Position numbers and translations under genes: made by a program. From CAKZYD01 sp039026755 (GTDB lineage Bacteria > Pseudomonadota > Alphaproteobacteria > Sphingomonadales > CAKZYD01), in contig JBCCLR010000067.1 of NCBI GenBank assembly GCA_039026755.1, positions 1 to 16,760 of the forward strand: a DNA stretch of 16,760 nucleotides, in the 5' to 3' direction. Of the stretch, positions 1 through 6,553 are shown in pieces. Position 1 is the first letter of the stretch. Each line of letters starts with the position of its first letter. The notes under the pieces are model-generated. The model did no database searches. It saw nothing but the letters and a program-made list of their open reading frames with translations, and was not told the DNA's origin.

Positions 1-26
1 ACGGTATTTAACGCGGGGCTAATGGT

Positions 27-2021
27 ATGGGGCTAGGAAGGGTACAACGCCTGTTTGGCGTAATTGTTTGCGTGTGGATAGGCTGCGCTGTCGCCGGTGC
101 ATCCGATATACCGCCGCTTTATCCGGTAGAGGCCTATGCCAAGCTGCCAATGGTTATGCAGCCTAAATTGTCGCCTGACGGCAAGTCTATCGCCTATATC
201 ACCACCGCCGCAACTGGCCGCAAGGCCGTAATCGCGCATCCGATCTCGGGTGTCAGGACCGACGAAACCCTTGTGATGCCGCACATTGATAAGGCGGATA
301 TTGCTGACTTTTTTTGGGCCAATAACGATACATTGCTGGCCGTGTATTCCCTTTATGCCCCTAATCCATACTATCGCGGCTTGATGGTTGAGCAGTCACG
401 CCTTATCGCGGCAAACTTGGAAAAGGGCATCTATAATATTGTCAAACCGTCACGCGACCAGCGGCGTAAATTTGATAGCTATGGTCGCTCCAGCAGAAGT
501 AGAATTTCATATGCCGCATCGCAGGGCAACATTCTAGACCTGCTCCCCAATGACCCCAATCACATCCTTTTGGCTATCGACAGCAACATCGAAGGCCAAG
601 TGGATGTGCGCAAAATCAATGTGAACACAGGCGATTTCAGCATCGTTCAGAACGGCAAACAAGACATATATGATTGGCTAACCGATAGTGATCACGACGT
701 GGCCTTGGGCTATTCCCTCTATGATGATAAACCAAATCTCTACCTGCCGAAAAAACACCGCGATCGTTGGTCATTTAAAGCGATTTACCAATTACTGTCT
801 GACGATATCAGACCCATACAGATCGATGAGGGTAATACGACGGCTGTTTTCGTTGTCGGCAACGAAGCAGGGCGTGAAGCACTCGGCCGGTTTGACCTGA
901 CAAGTGGAGACTTTGTAGAGTGGGTCTATTCCAATAAGCGCTACGACATTGCCGGCTGGATACGCTCAGGTACAACTGGCAAGATCATCGGAGCAACATA
1001 TCAAGATAACGTGCTTCAACAGGTATTTTTCGCAAAGGATATGCGCCTGATCCAAAAGTCAGTGAACGCCGCCTTGCCAGGTCAAACTAATCTTCTTTTC
1101 GGATCAGATCACGGCCGCAAGCTATGGCTCATCAAAACATCCAAGCCGGGCGCAAAAAGTCTGTTCTACAGCTTAAACTGGTCGGCGAAATCCATGTCGT
1201 TCTTTGCTGACGGCTTTGAATCTATAAAGGATGAGCATGTTGCACCCGTAACCGCGCATACAGTGGCGATGCGCGATGGCCTTGAGATTGAGGTGTATGT
1301 CACAACACCCATAGGGCGCGGCGATCGCAACTTGCCGACCATTATGATGCCGCATGGCGGACCTTGGGTCCGCGACAGTGCGCGCTTTGATGCCTGGGCA
1401 CAGTTTTTCGCCAATCGCGGCTATCTCGTGCTGCAACCCAATTTCAGAGGGTCAGACGGTTATGGCATCGCCTTTGAAGACCTTGGCCAGGGCCAGTGGG
1501 GCAAGGCCATGCAGGACGATTTAACCGACAGCCTGTCTTGGGCCGTTGATCAAGGTCTAGCCGACCGGGACCGCGTTTGCATCGTGGGCGGCTCCTATGG
1601 CGGATATGCTGCCATGATGGGAGTGGTAAAAACGCCCGATCAATTTCAGTGTGCAGTTTCAATAAACGGCGTTATCGACCTGCCGCTGTTGTGGCGCGAC
1701 GACACAGACTTTCTGTTCTATAAACGGTTTCGCGAGAAGCTCGGTGAAAACCGTGCAGATTTGAAAGATATTTCCCCTTATCACCGCGCAAAAGAGATCA
1801 CCAAGCCGGTGTTGCTGATCGCAGCGAAAGATGATTGGCGCGTCAACTACAAGCACTCAAAAAAAATGTATAGGAGGCTTAAAAAGCTAAAGAAGCCGGT
1901 GGAGTATCTCGAGCTGAAGACGGGTGGCCACTCTATTGATGTCGATGCGAGCCGGATTAAATGGTTCACGGCCATGGGCGACTTTGTGGATAAGCATTTA
2001 CGCGTCAGCGAGGGGCGATAA
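27..2021 (+). CDS. Exported S9 family peptidase (prolyl oligopeptidase/acylaminoacyl-peptidase type), copy 1
   Basis: A serine peptidase of clan SC that probably cleaves short peptides in the periplasm. Residues 1 to about 26 form a signal peptide with hydrophobic core LFGVIVCVWIGCAVAG and likely cleavage near AGA-SD. A Cys lies in the core (WIGC), but it is a poor lipobox. Residues about 40-400 resemble the beta-propeller of S9 enzymes (QPKLSPDGKSIAYI is a typical propeller start). Residues about 420-660 are the alpha/beta-hydrolase domain, with PHGGP at 442, nucleophile Ser523 in GGSYGGY, probable Asp602 in AAKDDWRV and His635 in TGGHS. The length of 664 aa is normal. ATG at 27 is preceded by GCGGGG at 13-18. 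The stop abuts the start of a paralogous peptidase, so the two are probably co-transcribed. Family assignment is firm; the natural substrate is unknown. Confidence 0.93.
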   Translation: MGLGRVQRLFGVIVCVWIGCAVAGASDIPPLYPVEAYAKLPMVMQPKLSPDGKSIAYITTAATGRKAVIAHPISGVRTDETLVMPHIDKADIADFFWANNDTLLAVYSLYAPNPYYRGLMVEQSRLIAANLEKGIYNIVKPSRDQRRKFDSYGRSSRSRISYAASQGNILDLLPNDPNHILLAIDSNIEGQVDVRKINVNTGDFSIVQNGKQDIYDWLTDSDHDVALGYSLYDDKPNLYLPKKHRDRWSFKAIYQLLSDDIRPIQIDEGNTTAVFVVGNEAGREALGRFDLTSGDFVEWVYSNKRYDIAGWIRSGTTGKIIGATYQDNVLQQVFFAKDMRLIQKSVNAALPGQTNLLFGSDHGRKLWLIKTSKPGAKSLFYSLNWSAKSMSFFADGFESIKDEHVAPVTAHTVAMRDGLEIEVYVTTPIGRGDRNLPTIMMPHGGPWVRDSARFDAWAQFFANRGYLVLQPNFRGSDGYGIAFEDLGQGQWGKAMQDDLTDSLSWAVDQGLADRDRVCIVGGSYGGYAAMMGVVKTPDQFQCAVSINGVIDLPLLWRDDTDFLFYKRFREKLGENRADLKDISPYHRAKEITKPVLLIAAKDDWRVNYKHSKKMYRRLKKLKKPVEYLELKTGGHSIDVDASRIKWFTAMGDFVDKHLRVSEGR

Positions 2022-4112
2022 ATGAGGGTTTGGGCGCGGGCGCTGGGTTTGTTGGGCAGGAGGCAAAATCTACAGCGCCGGATCTTGGGGATGGATTGCA
2101 CAGGGGTGCATCGGCGCCGCTGCGCAGCGCGCAACGCTTATAAGACTGCACTTTCGATAATCAGCGTCACTTTGGCCTTGCATCTGTCACCGGGTCACGC
2201 CGCTGCGCAGGGCCAACCGCCAGTGTACTCCGTTGAAGCCTTTGCCGCCTTGCCGCGCGTTGAACAACCCAAACTGTCGCCAAATGGCGAATACATTGCC
2301 TATCTTTCAGCGCTGGCGACGGGCCGACGCTCGCTTGTGGCACATCCGCTTTCAGGGATGACGCAAGATAATACGCTGATTGTCCCACATGTAAAAAACC
2401 TCAGCATCGACACATTTCGTTGGGCCAATGACGAGCGGATTTTGATTACGTACAGTTTTTATGGTGCGAATGATCTGTACCGCGGCGACCGCAACAAACA
2501 GACGCGGCTTGTTTCCACAGACTTAGTCGGCAATGCCATCAACGTGGTCAAGCCCTCTCGTGACCAGCAACAAAAGTTTCGAAATTCTGAAACATCTTAT
2601 GCACTGAACCAATCGGAGATCCTGCATATGTTGCCAAAAGATCCAGACCACATTCTATTGGCCATAGACGATGATATGGATTTCGACACGGATGTGCGAA
2701 AAATCAATGTCACTACGGGCAAATATGACGTCATTCAGTTTGGCCGAAACGGTATCTATGACTGGGTGACAGACACTGCAGGCGTGCCGCTTATCGGGTA
2801 CAGTACCCTTGAGGCGAAACCGGCGCTGCGCATCGACAAATCCAAAAAAGAAGTTTGGTCAGAACAAGCCATCTATACGCTGCTCGAAGAAGGCTACCGG
2901 CCATTTGAAGTGCACGAAGATGGTATGTCGGCATATTTTTGGGGCAATAATGAAGCCGGACGCTCGGCGCTGGCGCGCTTTAGCTTGGCAGACGGAACAT
3001 TCATGAACTGGGTCTATTCCAGCGACCAATTTGACATCCAATATGTTCAGCGATCCGATATCACCCACCAAATTTATGGAATTGAATTTATCGATACGGT
3101 TAGCCGCCAAGTTGTTGTGGGCGGGCTCGAAAAACAGATCATCGAAGCGGTCAATGGTATCTTACCTGGTGCAGCCAACCGCATTCTCAGCTCTGATAAA
3201 AGTGGCCGTAAATTTCTCATCCGGTCCGATGCGCCGCGCCAGGTTCCAACCTATTATGTGCTTGATTTAGACAGAGGCGCGCTGGCGCCTTTCGCGCGGC
3301 GCTATGATGGCATTGAAGACGTCCATGTCGCGCCGGTGACAACGCAGCGCATTAAAATGCGCGACGGGCTGGAGATTGAAGTCTACATCACAACACCGCT
3401 AGGGCGTGGCGATGGGCCGCTGCCCGCAATCATGTTGCCGCATGGCGGGCCGCAATCACGTGATACAGCTGACTATGATTATCTCGCACAATTCTTTGCC
3501 AATCGCGGCTATGTTGTGTTGCAGCCAAACTTTCGCGGATCAACCGGCTATGGGTCCGCGTTTGCAAAGTTGCGCAACAAAGCCTGGGGCCGCGGCATGC
3601 AAGATGACGTGACGGACACCGCGCGCTGGGCCGCTGGTGAAGGCCTGATCGACGCAAAACGCACCTGCATTGTGGGCTGGTCCTATGGCGGCTATGCAGC
3701 GTTGATGGGGGCTGTAAAAACGCCCGATCTGTTTGCCTGCGCCGTATCGATCAACGGTGTTATCGATCTGCCCATGCTGTGGAGCAGCGATGGCCGCAAG
3801 TTTATCGGCGGCAAGGAATGGCGCAAGTCGATCGGCGACAACCGCGAAGACTTGGCGGACATCTCGCCCTATGGCCGGGCTGAAGAGATCGAAATACCGG
3901 TCCTCCTCATCGCTTCGAAAGACGATGAGCGCGTTGACTATAAGCACTCAATGAAAATGTATAAACGGCTCAGAAAGCTGAAAAAACCGGTTGAGTACGT
4001 GGCACTGAAAACCGGTGGGCATAGTATCGTGGTGAACAAAGAACGCTTCAGATTCATGACCGCCATGGGCAAGTTTGTGGACACGCATTTAAGCGAAAAC
4101 GCAGGGCGCTAA
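2022..4112 (+). CDS. Exported S9 family peptidase, copy 2 (tandem paralogue)
   Basis: The same architecture as the preceding gene, alignable from end to end (shared runs include SINGVIDLP, KLKKPVEY and DGLEIEVY). The triad is Ser554 in GWSYGGY, Asp634 in ASKDDERV and His667 in TGGHS, spaced like the first copy (80 and 33 residues against 79 and 33). The ATG directly follows the upstream TAA and has GAGGGG six bases before it (2010-2015), which argues for this start and for translational coupling. This start gives an unusually long Arg-rich n-region (about 40 residues) before the hydrophobic core ALSIISVTLALHL and a cleavage site near AAAQG at 62-64. An in-frame ATG at 2091 and GTG at 2106 would give a more ordinary signal peptide but lack a spaced Shine-Dalgarno. 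Probably a periplasmic peptidase from a gene duplication. Confidence 0.92.
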   Translation: MRVWARALGLLGRRQNLQRRILGMDCTGVHRRRCAARNAYKTALSIISVTLALHLSPGHAAAQGQPPVYSVEAFAALPRVEQPKLSPNGEYIAYLSALATGRRSLVAHPLSGMTQDNTLIVPHVKNLSIDTFRWANDERILITYSFYGANDLYRGDRNKQTRLVSTDLVGNAINVVKPSRDQQQKFRNSETSYALNQSEILHMLPKDPDHILLAIDDDMDFDTDVRKINVTTGKYDVIQFGRNGIYDWVTDTAGVPLIGYSTLEAKPALRIDKSKKEVWSEQAIYTLLEEGYRPFEVHEDGMSAYFWGNNEAGRSALARFSLADGTFMNWVYSSDQFDIQYVQRSDITHQIYGIEFIDTVSRQVVVGGLEKQIIEAVNGILPGAANRILSSDKSGRKFLIRSDAPRQVPTYYVLDLDRGALAPFARRYDGIEDVHVAPVTTQRIKMRDGLEIEVYITTPLGRGDGPLPAIMLPHGGPQSRDTADYDYLAQFFANRGYVVLQPNFRGSTGYGSAFAKLRNKAWGRGMQDDVTDTARWAAGEGLIDAKRTCIVGWSYGGYAALMGAVKTPDLFACAVSINGVIDLPMLWSSDGRKFIGGKEWRKSIGDNREDLADISPYGRAEEIEIPVLLIASKDDERVDYKHSMKMYKRLRKLKKPVEYVALKTGGHSIVVNKERFRFMTAMGKFVDTHLSENAGR

Positions 4113-4130
4113 AGCGTTCGCGCATTGGGT

Positions 4131-4149
4131 GTCCTGCTGCAGGACTTTA
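4131..4149 (+). terminator. Possible weak rho-independent terminator after the S9 pair
   Basis: GTCCTG-CTG-CAGGAC is a perfect 6-bp stem with a 3-nt loop, 18 nt after the stop of the second peptidase and followed by TTTAT. The T-tract is short, so termination would be weak. A small ORF begins downstream on the same strand, which fits either a transcript end or an attenuator. Confidence 0.35.
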
Positions 4150-4210
4150 TCGCAGTTCGCATCGCATTATGTATTACAGCGTGAAGCAACCAAACCAAAA
4201 GAGAACCGAT

Positions 4211-4519
4211 ATGCCGCGCCCGAGCCTTTTAATGCCCGTACTATGCGTTGTCAGTTTCTCTCTGGTCGGCGGCGCACTTGCTGGCGAGACTGTGCTGGGC
4301 CAGCAGCGTGTTGACGCGCGGTCCACCCAAAGCGTTAGATCGCCTGAAGCTGATGCAAAAAAGGCTGCAGGAAAACGCAAGCAAGAAGCAGCCGACCAGC
4401 AGTCATTTGTATGGCGTTCGGCCACCCCATCGGCCCGATCGAGCCGGATGGCGCCAGCCATATCTTCGCCCGCTGACGCCATGGACGACAGTGGTGAGAC
4501 GTTTTGCGAACCGTTTTAA
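4211..4519 (+). CDS. Small hypothetical protein with a signal peptide
   Basis: I do not recognise this 102-residue protein. Residues 1-25 look like a Sec signal peptide: MPRP, then the hydrophobic run LLMPVLCVVSFSLVGGALA with likely cleavage at ALA-GE. The mature part is short, polar and rich in Ala, Ser, Lys and Gln (for example EADAKKAAGKRKQEAADQQ), probably disordered or helical, and ends in ETFCEPF. I chose ATG 4211, with a modest AAAAGAGAA stretch upstream; the open frame extends back to ATG 4169, but those 14 residues precede the signal peptide. The main alternative is a decayed gene: another frame over the same stretch reads ALDRLKLMQKRLQENASKKQ, which also looks protein-like, so a frameshift after the signal peptide is possible. 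Confidence 0.45.
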   Translation: MPRPSLLMPVLCVVSFSLVGGALAGETVLGQQRVDARSTQSVRSPEADAKKAAGKRKQEAADQQSFVWRSATPSARSSRMAPAISSPADAMDDSGETFCEPF

Positions 4520-4524
4520 CGGTT
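4509..4524. terminator. Inverted repeat between convergent genes
   Basis: AACCGTTTTAACGGTT pairs AACCGTT with AACGGTT (practical stem AACCG/CGGTT with an AT loop). It overlaps the stop codon of the small + strand ORF and lies 13 nt beyond the stop of the convergent CoA lyase gene. A bidirectional terminator role is inferred from position; the stem is short and no clear T-tract follows. Confidence 0.3.
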
Positions 4525-4536
4525 TAGGCCAACGCC

Positions 4537-5412
4537 TTAATCTTGCGCTTGCGCAATTGCATCAGCTAGCGCCACCAGCCGCTTGGCATTATCCACATGC
4601 AGGCCCTCAATCATTTTGTTGTCGACAACAACAATGCCCTTGCCTTGGGCTGTCGCCTCGGCATGCGCAGCGATAATGCGGCGGGAGAAATCGACTTCAT
4701 CGGCATCGGGCGCAAATGCGGCATTGGCTGGGCCAATTTGATTGGGGTGCACCAAGGTTTTGCCATCAAAGCCCATTTCAACGCCTTGGCGGCAGGACTG
4801 AGCAAAACCAGTCTCATCCTTAAGGTCGGCATAGACCCCATCCAAAATCGCTAGCCCCTCCGCACGGGCAGCAAGCAGGCAGAGCGACAGGCTGGTCATC
4901 ACGGGCATGCGCATGGGCGTATGATGGGCGTGCAAGTCTTTCACAAGATCCGAGGTGCCCATGACCAGGCACGCCAGCTTCTCATGCGCGCTGGCGATTT
5001 CAAGTGTTGCAAACATCGCCCGCGGGGTTTCCATCATCACCCAGATCTCGGTACCTTCAGGCGCGCCTGCGGCCTGCATCTGCCGCGCTAGGGTATGCAC
5101 CTGCTCGGGGCTTTCAACTTTCGGTAGCAAAATCGCGTCCGGACCCGCCGCGCTTGCCGCGGCGATATCTGCTTCGGCCCAATCGGTATCCAGGCCATTC
5201 ACCCGGATCACCAGCTCACGCGCGCCATATCCGCCCGCTTTAACCGCTGCACACACTTGATCACGCGCCTGTTCTTTTGCGTCTGGCGCAACAGCATCTT
5301 CAAGGTCAAAAATATAGCCATCGGCGGGCAACGTCTCGGCTTTTTCCAGTGCTCGTGGATTTGATCCGGGCATGTATAAAATTGAACGGCGGGGGCGTAG
5401 GCGTCGCGGCAT
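4537..5412 (-). CDS. HpcH/HpaI aldolase / citrate lyase family protein (CitE-like CoA ester lyase)
   Basis: A 291-aa cytoplasmic TIM-barrel enzyme of the CitE-like family, which includes malyl-CoA and beta-methylmalyl-CoA lyases, malyl-CoA thioesterase and CitE subunits. The N-terminal signature RSILYMPGSNPRALEKA (9-25) is followed by FDLEDAVAPDAK. The expected CoA-ester site residues are visible: Arg70 in VIRVNG, and Mg-binding Glu128 in MMETPR and Asp155 in GTSDL. GFDGKTLVHPNQI (214-226) is the conserved C-terminal segment. No citC, citD or citF neighbour is present, so a citrate lyase subunit is unlikely; a stand-alone lyase or thioesterase is more probable. The exact acyl-CoA cannot be told. 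ATG 5412 has only AAGAG about 11 nt upstream. It is divergent from the cation exchanger gene. Confidence 0.88.
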   Translation of the reverse strand: MPRRLRPRRSILYMPGSNPRALEKAETLPADGYIFDLEDAVAPDAKEQARDQVCAAVKAGGYGARELVIRVNGLDTDWAEADIAAASAAGPDAILLPKVESPEQVHTLARQMQAAGAPEGTEIWVMMETPRAMFATLEIASAHEKLACLVMGTSDLVKDLHAHHTPMRMPVMTSLSLCLLAARAEGLAILDGVYADLKDETGFAQSCRQGVEMGFDGKTLVHPNQIGPANAAFAPDADEVDFSRRIIAAHAEATAQGKGIVVVDNKMIEGLHVDNAKRLVALADAIAQAQD

Positions 5413-5477
5413 GGGGCAATACTCTTTTGATTGATGTGTTTATGTTGCCGCTCAATAAGCGATTGCACACACCTTCA

Positions 5478-5497
5478 GCAAGCATTTGCATGCTTGC
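5478..5497. promoter_or_regulatory. Perfect palindrome in the divergent CoA lyase/exchanger region, possible operator
   Basis: GCAAGCATTTGCATGCTTGC has 8-bp arms GCAAGCAT/ATGCTTGC around a 4-nt centre. It sits about midway in the region shared by the two divergent genes and overlaps the proposed -35 of the exchanger promoter. It has no T-tract and no gene end nearby, so an operator is likelier than a terminator. The binding protein is unknown. Confidence 0.35.
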
Positions 5498-5522
5498 AGG
5501 GATGCGCGGCGACGCTTACATA
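5494..5522 (+). promoter_or_regulatory. Candidate sigma-70-type promoter for the cation exchanger
   Basis: TTGCAG (5494-5499), 17-nt spacer and TACATA (5517-5522), 25 nt before the chosen ATG of the exchanger. Matches to the consensus are moderate. The -35 overlaps the palindrome at 5478-5497. Confidence 0.35.
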
Positions 5523-5547
5523 CAGCGTGAAGCGGGGGTTATGCGTC

Positions 5548-6492
5548 ATGATGCTGAAGATTTTGCTTGGGGTAGTCTTCACTGTGCTCGGCGCTGAAGC
5601 GATCCTGCGCGGCAGCCAAGCCGTGCGCCGGCACTTTAATCTACCCGCTTTTATTGCTGGGTTGCTCCTTGTTGGCTTTGGCACGTCACTGCCAGAAACT
5701 GCGATTTCCATCGGCGCCACACTCATGCGCTTTGAAGAACTTGCCTTAGGTTTGCTGCTGGGCAGCGCTGTGGTCAATTTGGCGCTCATCCTGGGCATCT
5801 GTGCGGTCATTAAACCTTTATCGCCAGACCGCACATTGCTCAGCCGCGATGCAACAGCAACGCTTGGCGCATCGATTTATCTTTTTGCGAGCGCGATCGC
5901 TCAGCCAATAGGCTGGCTGTGGCCAGTATTTGGGCTTCTCTTATTTGCGCTTTATGTCTCTATCACCTTACGCCGCGAGGCAGCGCTTGGCGAAGGCGGG
6001 GTAATGGCGCAAAAGGCAGGTTATGCGCGCACCGGGCCAGCGAAACTCGCCTTTGGCGCTGGGCTGATGCTGATCGGCCTTGCGGCCATCGTCTTTGGCA
6101 GCGCCAAGCTGATTGAAGGCAGCGTTGGTTATGCGGCGGACATGGGCATCTCCAGCACCGTTATCGGCTTGTTGGTGGTGGCGCTGATCACATCAATTCC
6201 AGAAGCTGTCATAGCCTTTCATAGCACCTATCGCGGGCGCGGCGATGTGGCGGTTGGCAGCTTGCTTGGCTCTAACATCTTCAATCTCCTTGTCGTAATG
6301 CCCATCTGCATGCTGCTGATGCCAGCAGGCGAGAGCTTATTTGCTAGCAACTGGGCTCCGCACGCGCTGATCGCTTCATTGATTACGTTTATCGCGTGCG
6401 CGATGATCCTTACAGATCGGCGCGTCAGCCGCCTGGAGGGTGCCGCACTCCTCATCATCTATGGCGGCACCGTGCTGGCCGTATTGAACTGA
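5548..6492 (+). CDS. CaCA-family cation exchanger (calcium/sodium antiporter, YrbG-like)
   Basis: An inner-membrane antiporter with the internal two-fold repeat of the Ca2+/cation antiporter family. Alpha-1 contains GTSLPE (45-50) and alpha-2 contains TSIPE (215-219) followed by GSLLGSNIFN (237-246). About ten hydrophobic segments are visible, and the polar central loop (TLRREAALGEGG) separates the halves. At 314 aa it is normal for the family. The open frame extends upstream to 5431, but that part is Cys-rich and not membrane-like. ATG 5548 (or the adjacent ATG 5551) has GGGGG about 10 nt upstream. The alpha-1 position matching Asn243 of GSN is Ala74 (LLLGSAVVN), so the two ion-site halves are less symmetric than usual. 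Ion specificity (Ca2+, Na+, K+ or H+) is inferred from family only. Confidence 0.9.
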   Translation: MMLKILLGVVFTVLGAEAILRGSQAVRRHFNLPAFIAGLLLVGFGTSLPETAISIGATLMRFEELALGLLLGSAVVNLALILGICAVIKPLSPDRTLLSRDATATLGASIYLFASAIAQPIGWLWPVFGLLLFALYVSITLRREAALGEGGVMAQKAGYARTGPAKLAFGAGLMLIGLAAIVFGSAKLIEGSVGYAADMGISSTVIGLLVVALITSIPEAVIAFHSTYRGRGDVAVGSLLGSNIFNLLVVMPICMLLMPAGESLFASNWAPHALIASLITFIACAMILTDRRVSRLEGAALLIIYGGTVLAVLN

Positions 6493-6512
6493 GCGACGTT
6501 CATCGCCGCGTT

Positions 6513-6540
6513 CGCGCGTGTTTAAAAGAAAACGTCCGCG
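6513..6540. terminator. Imperfect hairpin between convergent exchanger and receptor genes
   Basis: CGCGCGTGTTT pairs imperfectly with AAACGTCCGCG around an A-rich loop (CGCG/CGCG outer pairs, GTTT/AAAC inner pairs, one mismatch with wobbles). It is the only foldable element in the 61-nt gap between the two convergent stop codons, so a bidirectional terminator is plausible. The evidence is weak. Confidence 0.27.
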
Positions 6541-6553
6541 TTCGCTGGCTGTT

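Noticed and set aside
45..110. Lipoprotein signal (WIGC) in the first S9 peptidase
   Set aside because: Trp at -3 is a poor lipobox and an ordinary signal peptidase I site (AGA-SD) follows directly.
3540..3947. Long antisense open frame within the second S9 peptidase
   Set aside because: The opposite strand is clearly coding with catalytic motifs, and the antisense translation shows no recognisable domain. Typical shadow frame.
5431..5547. Upstream extension of the cation exchanger ORF
   Set aside because: The 39 added residues are Cys-rich and unlike the family, and they overlap the candidate promoter and palindrome. ATG 5548 has a purine-rich site upstream.
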